DNA from: Bacteroidota bacterium
GTDB lineage: Bacteria > Bacteroidota > Bacteroidia > Chitinophagales > Chitinophagaceae
Length of the DNA: 45,040 nucleotides
Assembly: GCA_013288945.1 (NCBI GenBank)
Contig: JABDAZ010000025.1
Coordinates: 1-45,040 of the forward strand
Direction of reading: 5' to 3'
Both the position numbers and the translations under genes were made by a program. This document shows positions 24,831 through 33,039 of this stretch, one piece after another (within the stretch, counting starts at the first letter, position 1; each line of letters begins with the position of its first letter). A model generated the notes under the pieces. That model ran no database searches and had not been told where the DNA came from. It was given only the letters and a program-made list of their open reading frames with translations.

Positions 24831-25589
24831 ATGTTCAAATTTCTAAAACTTGCTATGAGCAATAAAATTTTAGATGATCATAAAAGAAAGGGAAAGATAT
24901 TTCAACCACCATTATTAAATGTTGGAACTTTTGTTGAAACTGCCTGGATTGATTATGCAGTTCCAGAATTTATCTGGATTCTTATTTTAATAACTGAATA
25001 TGGTGTTGATAAGGGCAGCGTACTTGCATTAGAGTTTGCATGTGTTGCTGACGACTATCTCATTTCCAAGATTGATAATGGATCTGCTGCAGCAATTATA
25101 AGCTCTTTTTATCTATTGAATGCATCTGAAAAGGTAGAAATTATAGAAAAAATGAAAGAAAAAAAATTACTTGCCCCGTTAAGACATGCTTTTAAATACT
25201 TTGATCATATTTATCCTGAAAGCCCTTTTTCGTTCCTAAACGAATATTCAGGAAGTGAAAAATTAAAGTCTGGAAGGTCAAATCTCAGCAAGTATAAATT
25301 AATGCTCAATAAATTTTTAGATAAAACGAGTTATGAATCTTCAATTGTACTAGCGAATATTGCCAATTTTCTGCTAACCAAAGAAAGGCTTTTTGTTACT
25401 CAGGAAAGTAATTTGCCAGCCTTAAAAGAAATTTTGGATTATCCTAATACGGAAAACTCAAAAAGAATCGCCTCCTTTCTTAGGTCTTCAGTCAATATGT
25501 GTTTCAATCCCGATGTTTATAATAGAGGCAATTTTTGGATTACATATTTTTGGAATCAGAATTACGAAATCGAACCGATTCAATTATGA
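24831..25589 (+). CDS. hypothetical 252-aa protein co-transcribed with a DUF5677-like gene
   Basis: The start at 24831 or 24855 (MSNKILDDHKRKGKIFQPPL) cannot be decided. The protein is largely helical (PEFIWILILITEYGVDKGSV, AAIISSFYLLNASEKVEIIE). Its stop overlaps the next ATG as ATGA at 25586-25589, so the pair is coupled. No family is recognised. It diverges from the STAND NTPase with about 97 bp between the starts, so a shared regulatory region is likely. Confidence 0.6.
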   Translation: MFKFLKLAMSNKILDDHKRKGKIFQPPLLNVGTFVETAWIDYAVPEFIWILILITEYGVDKGSVLALEFACVADDYLISKIDNGSAAAIISSFYLLNASEKVEIIEKMKEKKLLAPLRHAFKYFDHIYPESPFSFLNEYSGSEKLKSGRSNLSKYKLMLNKFLDKTSYESSIVLANIANFLLTKERLFVTQESNLPALKEILDYPNTENSKRIASFLRSSVNMCFNPDVYNRGNFWITYFWNQNYEIEPIQL

Positions 25590-26389
25590 CAAAAGAAATG
25601 AAAAATGCCCTAAACAGTCTTGTGAAATATTATATACAAGAACTCCGAAGCCAAATACCAAAGAGATGGAATTCATTGATAATTGATTTGGCAAAGAAAG
25701 AAGTTTATGAAGTATTATTTGGTCAGCTTGCGCGTCAGGTAACGTTGTGTTTACAATTTGTCAAAAATCCTAATTGTTGGACTTTTGACCTTGCCCCAGT
25801 GATACTCCGATGTATGGCTGACAATTATATTAATTTTGCATGGATTGCGAAAGATGTGGATGATAGATCAAAAAAATTCATTCTTTATGGGTTAGGACAG
25901 GAAAAATTATCATTTGAACACAGAAAAGATCAAATAATTAAAGATGGCGGTGACCCAAATAAAGATCCACTTGTAAAATATAACGAAGCTTGGCTTAATA
26001 GCCAACGTTATACTTTTTTAACTGAAGTTAACATAGGTTCGTGGTCTGGGATTTCTATAAGACAAATGGCAGAGGAAGCGGATTGTATTGATTTTTATAA
26101 TTATGTTTATACCCCATTTTCAAGCGTAGCCCACAATATGTGGGGACACCTCACGAGATATAATTTAGTTGTCAGTGATAATCCTCTTCACAAGAATTTA
26201 AAAATCCCTGTGATAAATGAATCTTTTATTGATATATACAATATAAAATTGGCGGCGATGTATTTGGATAAAATGATTCGTTTATTTGATGGTGTTTTCA
26301 AAATTAAGTTAGACGAAAAATCTGCATATGATAAACTTCTCTCAGAATTTAAAAAATTTGAAAATCAATTTTTAAAGAATAATGGATGA
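25586..26389 (+). CDS. DUF5677-like protein, 267 aa
   Basis: The start at the ATGA overlap (25586, MTKEMKNALNSLVKYYIQEL) is preferred to an upstream in-frame ATG at 25535 inside the previous gene. The helical pattern with PVILRCMADNYINFAWIA, followed by KKFILYGLGQEKLSFEHR and a late PFSSVAHNMWGHL, resembles the DUF5677 family of helical proteins whose biochemical role is not established to my knowledge. The arrangement of a polar helix (R..AD..I) with a histidine-containing C-terminal helix could reflect a HEPN-like ribonuclease, but I see no clear RxxxxH. It is downstream of and coupled to the 252-aa gene. The MITE copy starts 12 bp after its stop. Confidence 0.6.
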   Translation: MTKEMKNALNSLVKYYIQELRSQIPKRWNSLIIDLAKKEVYEVLFGQLARQVTLCLQFVKNPNCWTFDLAPVILRCMADNYINFAWIAKDVDDRSKKFILYGLGQEKLSFEHRKDQIIKDGGDPNKDPLVKYNEAWLNSQRYTFLTEVNIGSWSGISIRQMAEEADCIDFYNYVYTPFSSVAHNMWGHLTRYNLVVSDNPLHKNLKIPVINESFIDIYNIKLAAMYLDKMIRLFDGVFKIKLDEKSAYDKLLSEFKKFENQFLKNNG

Positions 26390-26401
26390 GCCGATAGCAT
26401 T

Positions 26402-26555
26402 GACCACCTAAAGCCGGAGCGGATAGACCACCAAATTTATTTCTAACTTTCGAAAAAACATATTGTTATACAATACTTTATCATGGTCAAATTATTTCGG
26501 CGAACTATGGTCAGCGCAAATTGGCGCATGTGGTCAAACCTGTCCGGCGATTGCA
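26402..26555. mobile_element. MITE-like repeat, copy 2
   Basis: Matches 2843-2996 over 154 bp with one visible mismatch, in the same orientation, 23,559 bp away. Left flank ...AGCATT and right flank CATTACAT: CATT on both sides could be a 4-bp target duplication, different from that suggested at copy 1. No transposase is linked. Confidence 0.7.
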
Positions 26556-27098
26556 CATTACATCTAGGCTTATATTATATATTGTTTTTTAAACAGATAC
26601 AAATTTGTGTGTTTCTAAAATTACCTTATTTACCATGTTAGCATACTGTCCATTTCCTTTAACGGCATATTTCAAAAAAATAGAAAATTGTTTTAATTTT
26701 TCATTTTCCTGATTGTGCGCATATAACATAGTATATAAATTGAAATTATGTATTGTGAAATAAGATGGTAGCGATTCAAATATATGTAGCAATTAAATAC
26801 GCACTAGCAGATTTTTAAAACAAAATGAGTCAAGTAAGTATTTACTGTTTTGAAAGATTTGTATCCGTAAAATTCTGCAAAGAAGTTTTTAACTGAAATT
26901 AATATGTGGCCATTTAAAATGTCAATGGTGAATAATTCTATTTTTAGTGCAGTATTTAAATATGAATAAAAAATGACCAAGAGTTCCAATTTATTTAGTA
27001 ATTCAATTCACTGGTATAGTGCTAATCTTTATAAGTTTTATTAGCCAATCATAATGGAAACAATAAAAATTATCTCAAACTTATAAGCAATATAACGG
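26556..27098. other. 543-bp AT-rich spacer without a convincing gene
   Basis: Two minus-strand frames (26589-26792, 26804-26989) are open but start at non-ATG codons or have low-complexity hydrophobic content. I do not accept them as genes. The stretch between the DUF5677-like gene and the coupling protein probably contains the element edge and its terminator, but I see no clear hairpin. Confidence 0.4.
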
Positions 27099-29051
27099 TT
27101 ATTCTGCTCTTAACATTTCGGTTTCGTATTTGATAATATTAATGACATCATTTTTAATTTCACCAAAATTTTCAATAATCATTTCATGAAATATTTTTTT
27201 TATTAAAGGTATCTCTCTATACCTTTTTTTTATACCATTCAAAGTGTCATGATCATTAATAATTTCACAATGAAATGTTTTCAATTTAATTTTCTCGCTC
27301 GGGTCATCAGCAACCATCCCAACAAATTCACCAGAGGATAAGGATGCAATTTTAGATTGCGGAATTGCAAAATCCATTTGAGTAGATTTATTAAATGATG
27401 TATCGTTACGATTTATCGTAACACTATCTTTTACCTGCATAATTTTTCCAAATCTTTCTGATAACATTTTTGAAGTTTCTCCCATTACCTGGCCGCTGAT
27501 AATGTTGCCGCATATATTCATAATGACTGCAGCCTGTTCGCCACCATAATCTTTTTTCAACTGACTAAAATCCTGCATAGCCAAACATGTTGAAACTTTA
27601 TTTGAACGTGCAGTTGCAATGAGTGTATCTACATCATTAAAATAAATCGTCGGAAATTCATCAAAGATCAAACTGCATTTTTGTTTGTTCTTTTGATTGA
27701 CGAGTTTAACTATCCTTGTGACATATAATGATAACACGGCACCATAAATTTGTTGCTTCTGTGGATTGTTTGCAAGGCAAAGTATTTTAGGTTCTTCAGG
27801 ATTATTTATATCTAATGAAAAATCATTTCCTGATAATATCCAATAGAGTTGTGGCGATGATAATCTTGCTACAGCAATCTTTGCACTTCCAACTTGTCCT
27901 TCGAGTTGGTCCATTACATCATTCTGGTATGCAGAAACAAAAGGATTAATCAACACTTCAATTTCCGGTTCTGTCTTTAGTACTGGAAATAATGATTCAT
28001 AATCCACCTGCATCATTTCAATAACATGTGGCAGCGTACAATATTTTCCATTTTTATATTTCTTTAAAAACCAAATGATCGATGTAACAAAATTGATAGA
28101 TGATTCAATAAAAAATTCTCCCTGCTTGCTTATCCATTCACGGTTTAATCCCATCATGATTGATCGTGCAGATTCTGCGGCGTCTGTTATATCAAACATT
28201 AATTCAGGTGCAAGCGGATTGCAACGATGACTTTTAGATAAATCATCAAAATTGATTACATAAAATTCAGGCTTGATTTTATACGCTGAGTAATATTTCA
28301 GCAACGCATTGTAAGCAATCTTGGTAAGGTCATCATATTTAAAATCATAGACCAGCATCGTAAAGCCTTTTTCAATATGCTGCTTTATGACATGCTGAAT
28401 TACAAAATAAGATTTGCCGGCACCAGGTGAACCAACTACTAGTAAAGCACGGAATGGATTTATAATATTGATCCAGCTTTTGCGAATTTTTCCTTTGAGA
28501 TTATAACGTGCAGGAAGATTAATGGAATATTCATTCTGAAGCAAGTGTTCTTCTTGCGGAAATGTTTCATTTAATTCATTAAATATATCATCACCTAAAT
28601 TTATTTTAATCAGTCGCGATAATAATGCCCCACCGGAAAGAATCAGTAAATAACCAAGGGTGGTAATAGTCATATAAAAAATTGAAACTACTTCGGCATC
28701 TTCATTCAGTCTTAACGTAAGTGTGCTAAAAAAATAAAATAGCAATCCAGCAACAAGGCAAACTATAATAGATTGTTTTTTTATTTTTTCATTCATGCGA
28801 CCTTTTACGCCAACTAATGAAACAGCCAGCAAACCGAGTGCAATTAATTTTGCATTATTGATATGAAACAATCCGGTCTTCGCCAGACTTATTATAAAAC
28901 GATCTCCAATTTTTGAAACAAGTTTCCATTGCGCAAAACCATCATAGCAGAAATAATAAAAATGCAACAACAAAATAATAATACTGCCGTAGCGCATAAA
29001 ATCAAGTATTTTATGTAACCCCATTTCATTCTCACCAGTACTGTTTGACAT
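27099..29051 (-). CDS. VirD4/TraG-like coupling protein, 650 aa
   Basis: N-terminal TM segments (about 20-36, 66-85, 95-113, 123-143) precede a P-loop ATPase with Walker A GSPGAGKS (207-214) and Walker B SLIFDEFPT, plus QQIYGAVLSLYVTRIV and the MDFAIPQSKIASLSSGEF C-terminal region. This is the family called MobC or TraG in Bacteroidota; it links the relaxosome to a type IV secretion channel and powers DNA transfer. It is the last gene of the long minus-strand run, 17 bp after the relaxase. No channel genes are visible, so the element would be mobilized by a helper. A broken inverted copy lies at 18882-20420. Confidence 0.9.
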   Translation of the reverse strand: MSNSTGENEMGLHKILDFMRYGSIIILLLHFYYFCYDGFAQWKLVSKIGDRFIISLAKTGLFHINNAKLIALGLLAVSLVGVKGRMNEKIKKQSIIVCLVAGLLFYFFSTLTLRLNEDAEVVSIFYMTITTLGYLLILSGGALLSRLIKINLGDDIFNELNETFPQEEHLLQNEYSINLPARYNLKGKIRKSWINIINPFRALLVVGSPGAGKSYFVIQHVIKQHIEKGFTMLVYDFKYDDLTKIAYNALLKYYSAYKIKPEFYVINFDDLSKSHRCNPLAPELMFDITDAAESARSIMMGLNREWISKQGEFFIESSINFVTSIIWFLKKYKNGKYCTLPHVIEMMQVDYESLFPVLKTEPEIEVLINPFVSAYQNDVMDQLEGQVGSAKIAVARLSSPQLYWILSGNDFSLDINNPEEPKILCLANNPQKQQIYGAVLSLYVTRIVKLVNQKNKQKCSLIFDEFPTIYFNDVDTLIATARSNKVSTCLAMQDFSQLKKDYGGEQAAVIMNICGNIISGQVMGETSKMLSERFGKIMQVKDSVTINRNDTSFNKSTQMDFAIPQSKIASLSSGEFVGMVADDPSEKIKLKTFHCEIINDHDTLNGIKKRYREIPLIKKIFHEMIIENFGEIKNDVINIIKYETEMLRAE

Positions 29052-29068
29052 ACTTTTTATTTTAGAAT

Positions 29069-30358
29069 TTATAAACCAAGATTCCTTTTCTTCTTTCTTT
29101 TTTTCTTTTGCAACAATTGGTGCGGCATCCTCGCTTCATTTCTTTCCTGTTTCATCATCAATTGCAACAAGTCTTCTTTGTAGATAGTACGCACTTCTGT
29201 TTTTTCTTTTTTTGTTTCCTGACCATTTTCCCTTTTTTCTTCCTTAGAAGTTTTCTGTTTTGTTGCAGTAATTGTTTCCTTATTATCATTTGTTTGCTGG
29301 TTATTCTTACTTAATTTTTCCTGCAATGCTGCAGCACTGTACTGTTTGCCCAAATCACTTCCATTGAAAACAGATTTTGTACGGGTATCAATAAAGGTTA
29401 CGCCATAGATTAAGCCTTTATCATTCTGCCGGAGTACAACGTGAATATTTTCTTTTTGCAGTGCTTTAATTAATTCATCAAGGCTGCGCGGGTTTTTTAC
29501 AAGGTGAATATCCAATGCGATTTTTAATTTTTGTTTATCGGGCTGTCGTTTGATTTCATTTTCTTCAAACTTCTTTTCAAGATTTGAAAGAATTGGTTGG
29601 CTGTATATTGAACTTGCCTTAATTGGCACACCAACTTTTTTTCCGTTCTCATCAAGGACTTTAAATAATAATCCTTTGCTGTTATAAGTAATTCCATCTT
29701 CTTTTCCCCGGTCTGCAATGACATTGTATTGTTTGAGAATTGCATTGAGTTCTGCAAGCGATGTATATTTATATTGATTGATTACAGCATCTAATACATT
29801 CGTAATGGCGCGTTTCGTTTCTGAATTTCCATACAATACTTTCTGCACATCAACGGCCTGAATTTTTGCTGATTCATTTTTAATTTTTCCATTTGCTTTT
29901 TGCAATTCAAATTTTTCTTCAATTTCCTTTCTTGCTTTTTCTGATTGATTACGTCCGATGTTGTATGTGTTGATCCGTTTTCCGTCAGCTTCAATATTCG
30001 TTGTAACAATATGGATATGCGGATGGCCTGCGTCATGATGTTCATAAACGAGATAAGGTTGTTTTCCAAAACCAATTTTTTCCATGTAACTATTTGCTAT
30101 CATGATTAATTTTTCTTTATCCAGATTTTCACCGGCACTAAAATTTAATGAGATATGAAGTGTATTTGTTTTTTGCGCCCGTTCATTTAAATCAATTAAA
30201 TCTTTAAAGCGATTAAGCTTTTCATGAAAATCTAATTCAGATGCATCTTTCAAATAATTGCCGGAGTAAATACATTCTGCATTTCCTTTCAGCACCTTTT
30301 GTTCATTATAATTCAGCGCACGTTTGATACTATGCGGGCTGGTTATTTTTGCGACCAT
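29069..30358 (-). CDS. mobA: MOB-P type relaxase, 429 aa
   Basis: The N-terminal catalytic domain (residues about 1-200) has a metal-binding histidine triad in GHPHIHIVTTN (H112, H114, H116), preceded by KTNTLHISLNFSAGENL. The likely nicking tyrosine is Y17 or another N-terminal Tyr. The pattern matches the Relaxase/MobA (pfam03432) group. The middle is helical, and the C-terminal tail (370-429) is Lys/Glu-rich and low complexity. It nicks oriT and leads the strand into the recipient. It overlaps the MobC-like gene by 16 bp and precedes the coupling protein, the usual order; the oriT-like hairpins lie just upstream of the MobC-like gene. Confidence 0.92.
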   Translation of the reverse strand: MVAKITSPHSIKRALNYNEQKVLKGNAECIYSGNYLKDASELDFHEKLNRFKDLIDLNERAQKTNTLHISLNFSAGENLDKEKLIMIANSYMEKIGFGKQPYLVYEHHDAGHPHIHIVTTNIEADGKRINTYNIGRNQSEKARKEIEEKFELQKANGKIKNESAKIQAVDVQKVLYGNSETKRAITNVLDAVINQYKYTSLAELNAILKQYNVIADRGKEDGITYNSKGLLFKVLDENGKKVGVPIKASSIYSQPILSNLEKKFEENEIKRQPDKQKLKIALDIHLVKNPRSLDELIKALQKENIHVVLRQNDKGLIYGVTFIDTRTKSVFNGSDLGKQYSAAALQEKLSKNNQQTNDNKETITATKQKTSKEEKRENGQETKKEKTEVRTIYKEDLLQLMMKQERNEARMPHQLLQKKKRKKKRNLGL

Positions 30359-30726
30359 AATTCATAGAGTTCATTCATGTGATTTTTTATTTCTTCGACC
30401 TTGTCCGTGAAATTTTTTTTGACAGCTTCATTGACTATCAGCCAGTATTTTATTTCAGGGATGGTATCAAGGGTATGTAATTTTTTTACGGCCTGGTTGA
30501 AGTTGTTGCCGATGTGATTAAGTTCATTTTTTAATTGAACCATCTCTGCGAGAAAATCATCGGCGGTTTGGTTGCGGTATTTTATAATGACAGGTTTGTT
30601 TAGCAATACTTTTCTTGCGTACTCGCTTAATTTACGGCAGGTTGTTTTTTCAAATTGATCTCTAATCAAATTATATTCTTCCGGCTTTACACGGAAACTT
30701 ATCCAGTTTTTTTCTTCACTCATCAC
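30343..30726 (-). CDS. MobC-like relaxosome accessory protein, 127 aa
   Basis: The N-terminal ribbon-helix-helix-like segment (WISFRVKPEEYNLIRDQFEK, then RKLSEYARKVLLNKPV) and the middle motif LKNELNHIGNNFNQAVKKLH are hallmarks of bacterial MobC/MbpA-type accessory proteins that bind oriT and assist the relaxase. The start could be the second Met. It overlaps the relaxase start by 16 bp and lies 72 bp from the oriT-like hairpins, so it probably binds there and regulates the operon as well. Confidence 0.85.
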   Translation of the reverse strand: MMSEEKNWISFRVKPEEYNLIRDQFEKTTCRKLSEYARKVLLNKPVIIKYRNQTADDFLAEMVQLKNELNHIGNNFNQAVKKLHTLDTIPEIKYWLIVNEAVKKNFTDKVEEIKNHMNELYELWSQK

Positions 30727-30798
30727 ATTTCATTTACACATTTAAAAAATACTTCAGAACATCGCATTCAAACCCGCGCCGAGTTCCGAGGCAATCAG

Positions 30799-30856
30799 CG
30801 GGCAAGATTCCAATTGTGCAACAATTGAACATCTTGCCCGTTGCAGACCAGCAACG
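30799..30856. other. oriT-like hairpin block
   Basis: A nested inverted repeat CGGGCAAGAT ... ATCTTGCCCG (30799-30808, 30831-30840) encloses CAATTGT GCA ACAATTG (30811-30827). A second hairpin CGTTGC ... GCAACG follows at 30839-30856. The position directly upstream of the MobC-like and relaxase genes is that of an origin of transfer in Bacteroidota elements. The nick site is not identified. It is also G/C-richer than its surroundings. Origin function is inferred. Confidence 0.65.
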
Positions 30857-31015
30857 TTGGACCTTCAGAATCTTAAAATTCTTCCCCTTTTCAAAATCAA
30901 AATTATTTGTGTAAATAATGCTGTACAATACATGATTGAATTATAGCCAGGTTTGAAAGGTATCAAAATTTAAAGCTGAGTTTTTTGAGCCATGAATCAC
31001 AGGGATAAAAAATAT
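30857..31015. other. spacer between the oriT-like block and the membrane-protein gene
   Basis: About 160 bp with no gene. It probably contains the end of the PRTRC transcript; no clear terminator is seen. Confidence 0.3.
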
Positions 31016-31456
31016 TTACTTTATACTTCTGAAAAAAGGATAGCGGGTAAAAACAAAAATTCCGAAAGCGAGTGAAAATATCCATGCAAGCAAAAGTGTG
31101 TTTGACCCTGAACTTAATTTGCGGATAATATTTTCAAGAGCAGCAAAAACTATGTAAACAGGAAGGGCGCAGGTAAAAACTATGCAGAAAATAAAAAGCG
31201 GAACCCATAAAAAATTGTTCGTTGATTTATAGTCATTCATTTTCAGGATGACAAAATAAAAAACCAAATAAATTAATCCCGCAAACAGAATAGTAAGCGT
31301 TAACCACAGAAGGCCATTGTCATTTCTGTGCAGGATAAATTTTGCACCAACATACCCGCAAAACAAAAAAGGAAAATAGATTATTCCTTTGATAAATAAT
31401 TTTACAAAAGATACTGTTGCAGTGAGAATATAATTAAACAATGGCTGAGAATTCAT
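31016..31456 (-). CDS. hypothetical four-TM protein, about 146 aa
   Basis: The start at 31456 (MNSQPLFNYILTATV) is preferred over 31504 because the upstream 16 residues are unlike the rest. Four hydrophobic segments are visible: the FVKLFIKGIIYFPFLF region, LLWLTLTILFAGLIYLVFYF, LWVPLFIFCIVFTCALPVYI, and LLLAWIFSLAFGIFVF near the end. It is at the 3' end of the PRTRC run, 76 bp after the ThiF gene. The family is not recognised. It may help in transfer or exclusion. Confidence 0.55.
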   Translation of the reverse strand: MNSQPLFNYILTATVSFVKLFIKGIIYFPFLFCGYVGAKFILHRNDNGLLWLTLTILFAGLIYLVFYFVILKMNDYKSTNNFLWVPLFIFCIVFTCALPVYIVFAALENIIRKLSSGSNTLLLAWIFSLAFGIFVFTRYPFFRSIK

Positions 31457-31532
31457 ACGGTTACTTTTAAAAATTAAAAAAATACCAAGCTGCCGCGCCC
31501 TCAAGCGTGGCAGCTTTCCGGCTTCTGTTTTT

Positions 31533-32324
31533 TTATTTGACTGTTAAAGGTTGTGTCCTGAAATCTTTGAGGTTCAGAAAAAATCCCCTGTATGTTATCA
31601 TTCCTTCACGGAACATTGTCCACAGTAATGAAGCTCCTAAACTGGCGAGTGATGAATTAATGAAAAGGTCTTGTTTGGTTAGTGCCTGTGCAAGGGAACA
31701 GCTTGGTTCACTATTTTCTTTAACATCATCAAGCAAGTTTTTAAATTCGTCCGTTATCATTGGAATGCTTAAAATTGCTTTATATTTTTTAGATGCAGGT
31801 TGTTTAATATTATCAACGGTTGATAAAATAACCTGACCTGTATTGCGGCTGTTTCCAAAATCCATCCAGTACAATGGATTATTATTCTGATTCTTATTTT
31901 TTGTCGAAATATTTTTAAGTGTTTCGGCGATTTCAAATCTTGCTTTAACTGTATCAACACAACTGATGGTAATAGTTGCTCTATTGCTTTCTGTTTTTTC
32001 AGGGTACATTGAAGTAACAGCTTTCCAGTCCGTTCCAAAAAAACGGTTCATCCGGTTAATTAATGCCGCTGCTTTATTCAAGCCAAGTTCAGATGCAGCA
32101 AATAATTGCCTTCCTAAATTTGCAGTTGTTACACTATCATTATCAAATACCTGAACGAATAATCCGGGATGGTTTAATGCAATGAGTGAATGATTTATTC
32201 TTGCAAGGGCGGACAGAACCTGACTTCCTGTTCCCCCTGCGCCAATGAGATTAACAGTTACCGGGTTTGTTGGGTTGATTAAATAATTATCAACGAAGTG
32301 AACTGTTTTAATAATTTGCTTCAT
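31533..32324 (-). CDS. PRTRC-system ThiF-family (E1-like) protein, 263 aa
   Basis: Classical E1/ThiF adenylation motifs are present: the glycine-rich VNLIGAGGTGSQVLSAL (28-34), D61-x-D63 followed by NLGRQLF (N69, R72, Q73), K84, and SCVDTVKARF. The late motif EPSCSLA places C209 where E1-type enzymes often carry a catalytic cysteine. In PRTRC cassettes this gene sits with a ubiquitin-like protein (C) and an E2-like protein (B), both found directly upstream here. It overlaps the B gene by 17 bp. Function inside the cassette (conjugation or another adenylation reaction) is not established. Confidence 0.9.
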   Translation of the reverse strand: MKQIIKTVHFVDNYLINPTNPVTVNLIGAGGTGSQVLSALARINHSLIALNHPGLFVQVFDNDSVTTANLGRQLFAASELGLNKAAALINRMNRFFGTDWKAVTSMYPEKTESNRATITISCVDTVKARFEIAETLKNISTKNKNQNNNPLYWMDFGNSRNTGQVILSTVDNIKQPASKKYKAILSIPMITDEFKNLLDDVKENSEPSCSLAQALTKQDLFINSSLASLGASLLWTMFREGMITYRGFFLNLKDFRTQPLTVK

Positions 32325-33039
32325 GGTATAAATCTTTTAGCATTTCATTTCTTTTAATCAAAACTTCAGTTGGGAAATTTTTATTTGTATTTACATGCTC
32401 TTTCCATAGCTGGATTATATTTGCTGAAACAGGATTATAATTTTCAACCCCGTGACTGAACCAGCTGTTCCAGAAATACTCTTCCCAGTATTTTATGAAA
32501 TCTTCGAGACAGCATTTATTTTCTATATTAATGTCAACTGTCCCCATGCATACTTTTCCAGTTCGAAAGACATTCAGAAAAGGCGCAAAAAATAATTGTG
32601 TATTTTCTTTTGGTCTTTTATTTTCCTGCACCGCAAAAATTTCAAGATGATTTTTCGTTGCTTTCCAGATAAGTGCCGGAACTTTTGCTTTCCCTGACGG
32701 GATGCCCAATTCGTTTTTAAAAAAAAGGTTTACTTTCTGTTCGGGCGTGAACCAGATAACGAACCCGTTATAAGTTGTATTTATAAATAAAATATTCTCA
32801 GATATAATCCCTCTGCATTGCAAAAAATTATTTTCTTTTTTAACTGAATGTTGAAGTGCTTTTGACAATGCAGCAGATTCCTGTTCAGATAACGGATGCG
32901 CATTGATTGGCTTGCCATTTTTATCTATATCAAAAGATTCAACATAGATTTTATTTTCAACCTCTGAAAAATTTTTGTAAATCAGTATTGCTTTTTCAGG
33001 GACATAAACATCGCTTATCAAATGGCTGATATTTTTCAT
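32308..33039 (-). CDS. PRTRC system protein B (E2-like), 243 aa
   Basis: Length, gene order and text such as PLSEQESAALSKALQHSVKK, FVIWFTPEQKVNLFF, GIPSGKAKVPALIWKA and the C-terminal WNSWFSHGVENYNPV fit the PRTRC B family, grouped with prokaryotic E2-like (Prok-E2_D) proteins. Cysteines in GKVCMG and NKCCLED are candidate thiol positions. It shares an ATGA overlap (33036-33039) with the F gene and overlaps ThiF. Role in the cassette: likely partner of the E1-like and ubiquitin-like proteins, by homology only. Confidence 0.8.
   Translation of the reverse strand: MKNISHLISDVYVPEKAILIYKNFSEVENKIYVESFDIDKNGKPINAHPLSEQESAALSKALQHSVKKENNFLQCRGIISENILFINTTYNGFVIWFTPEQKVNLFFKNELGIPSGKAKVPALIWKATKNHLEIFAVQENKRPKENTQLFFAPFLNVFRTGKVCMGTVDINIENKCCLEDFIKYWEEYFWNSWFSHGVENYNPVSANIIQLWKEHVNTNKNFPTEVLIKRNEMLKDLYHEANY

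Noticed and set aside
26589..26989. Two short minus-strand frames after MITE copy 2
   Set aside because: The first begins at a TTG rather than an ATG, composition is AT-driven, and no conserved pattern or ribosome site is seen.
30734..30928. Open minus-strand frame (64 codons) upstream of the MobC-like gene
   Set aside because: It covers the inverted-repeat block; the codons follow the hairpin and the frame has no protein-like pattern. I read the region as oriT-like DNA.
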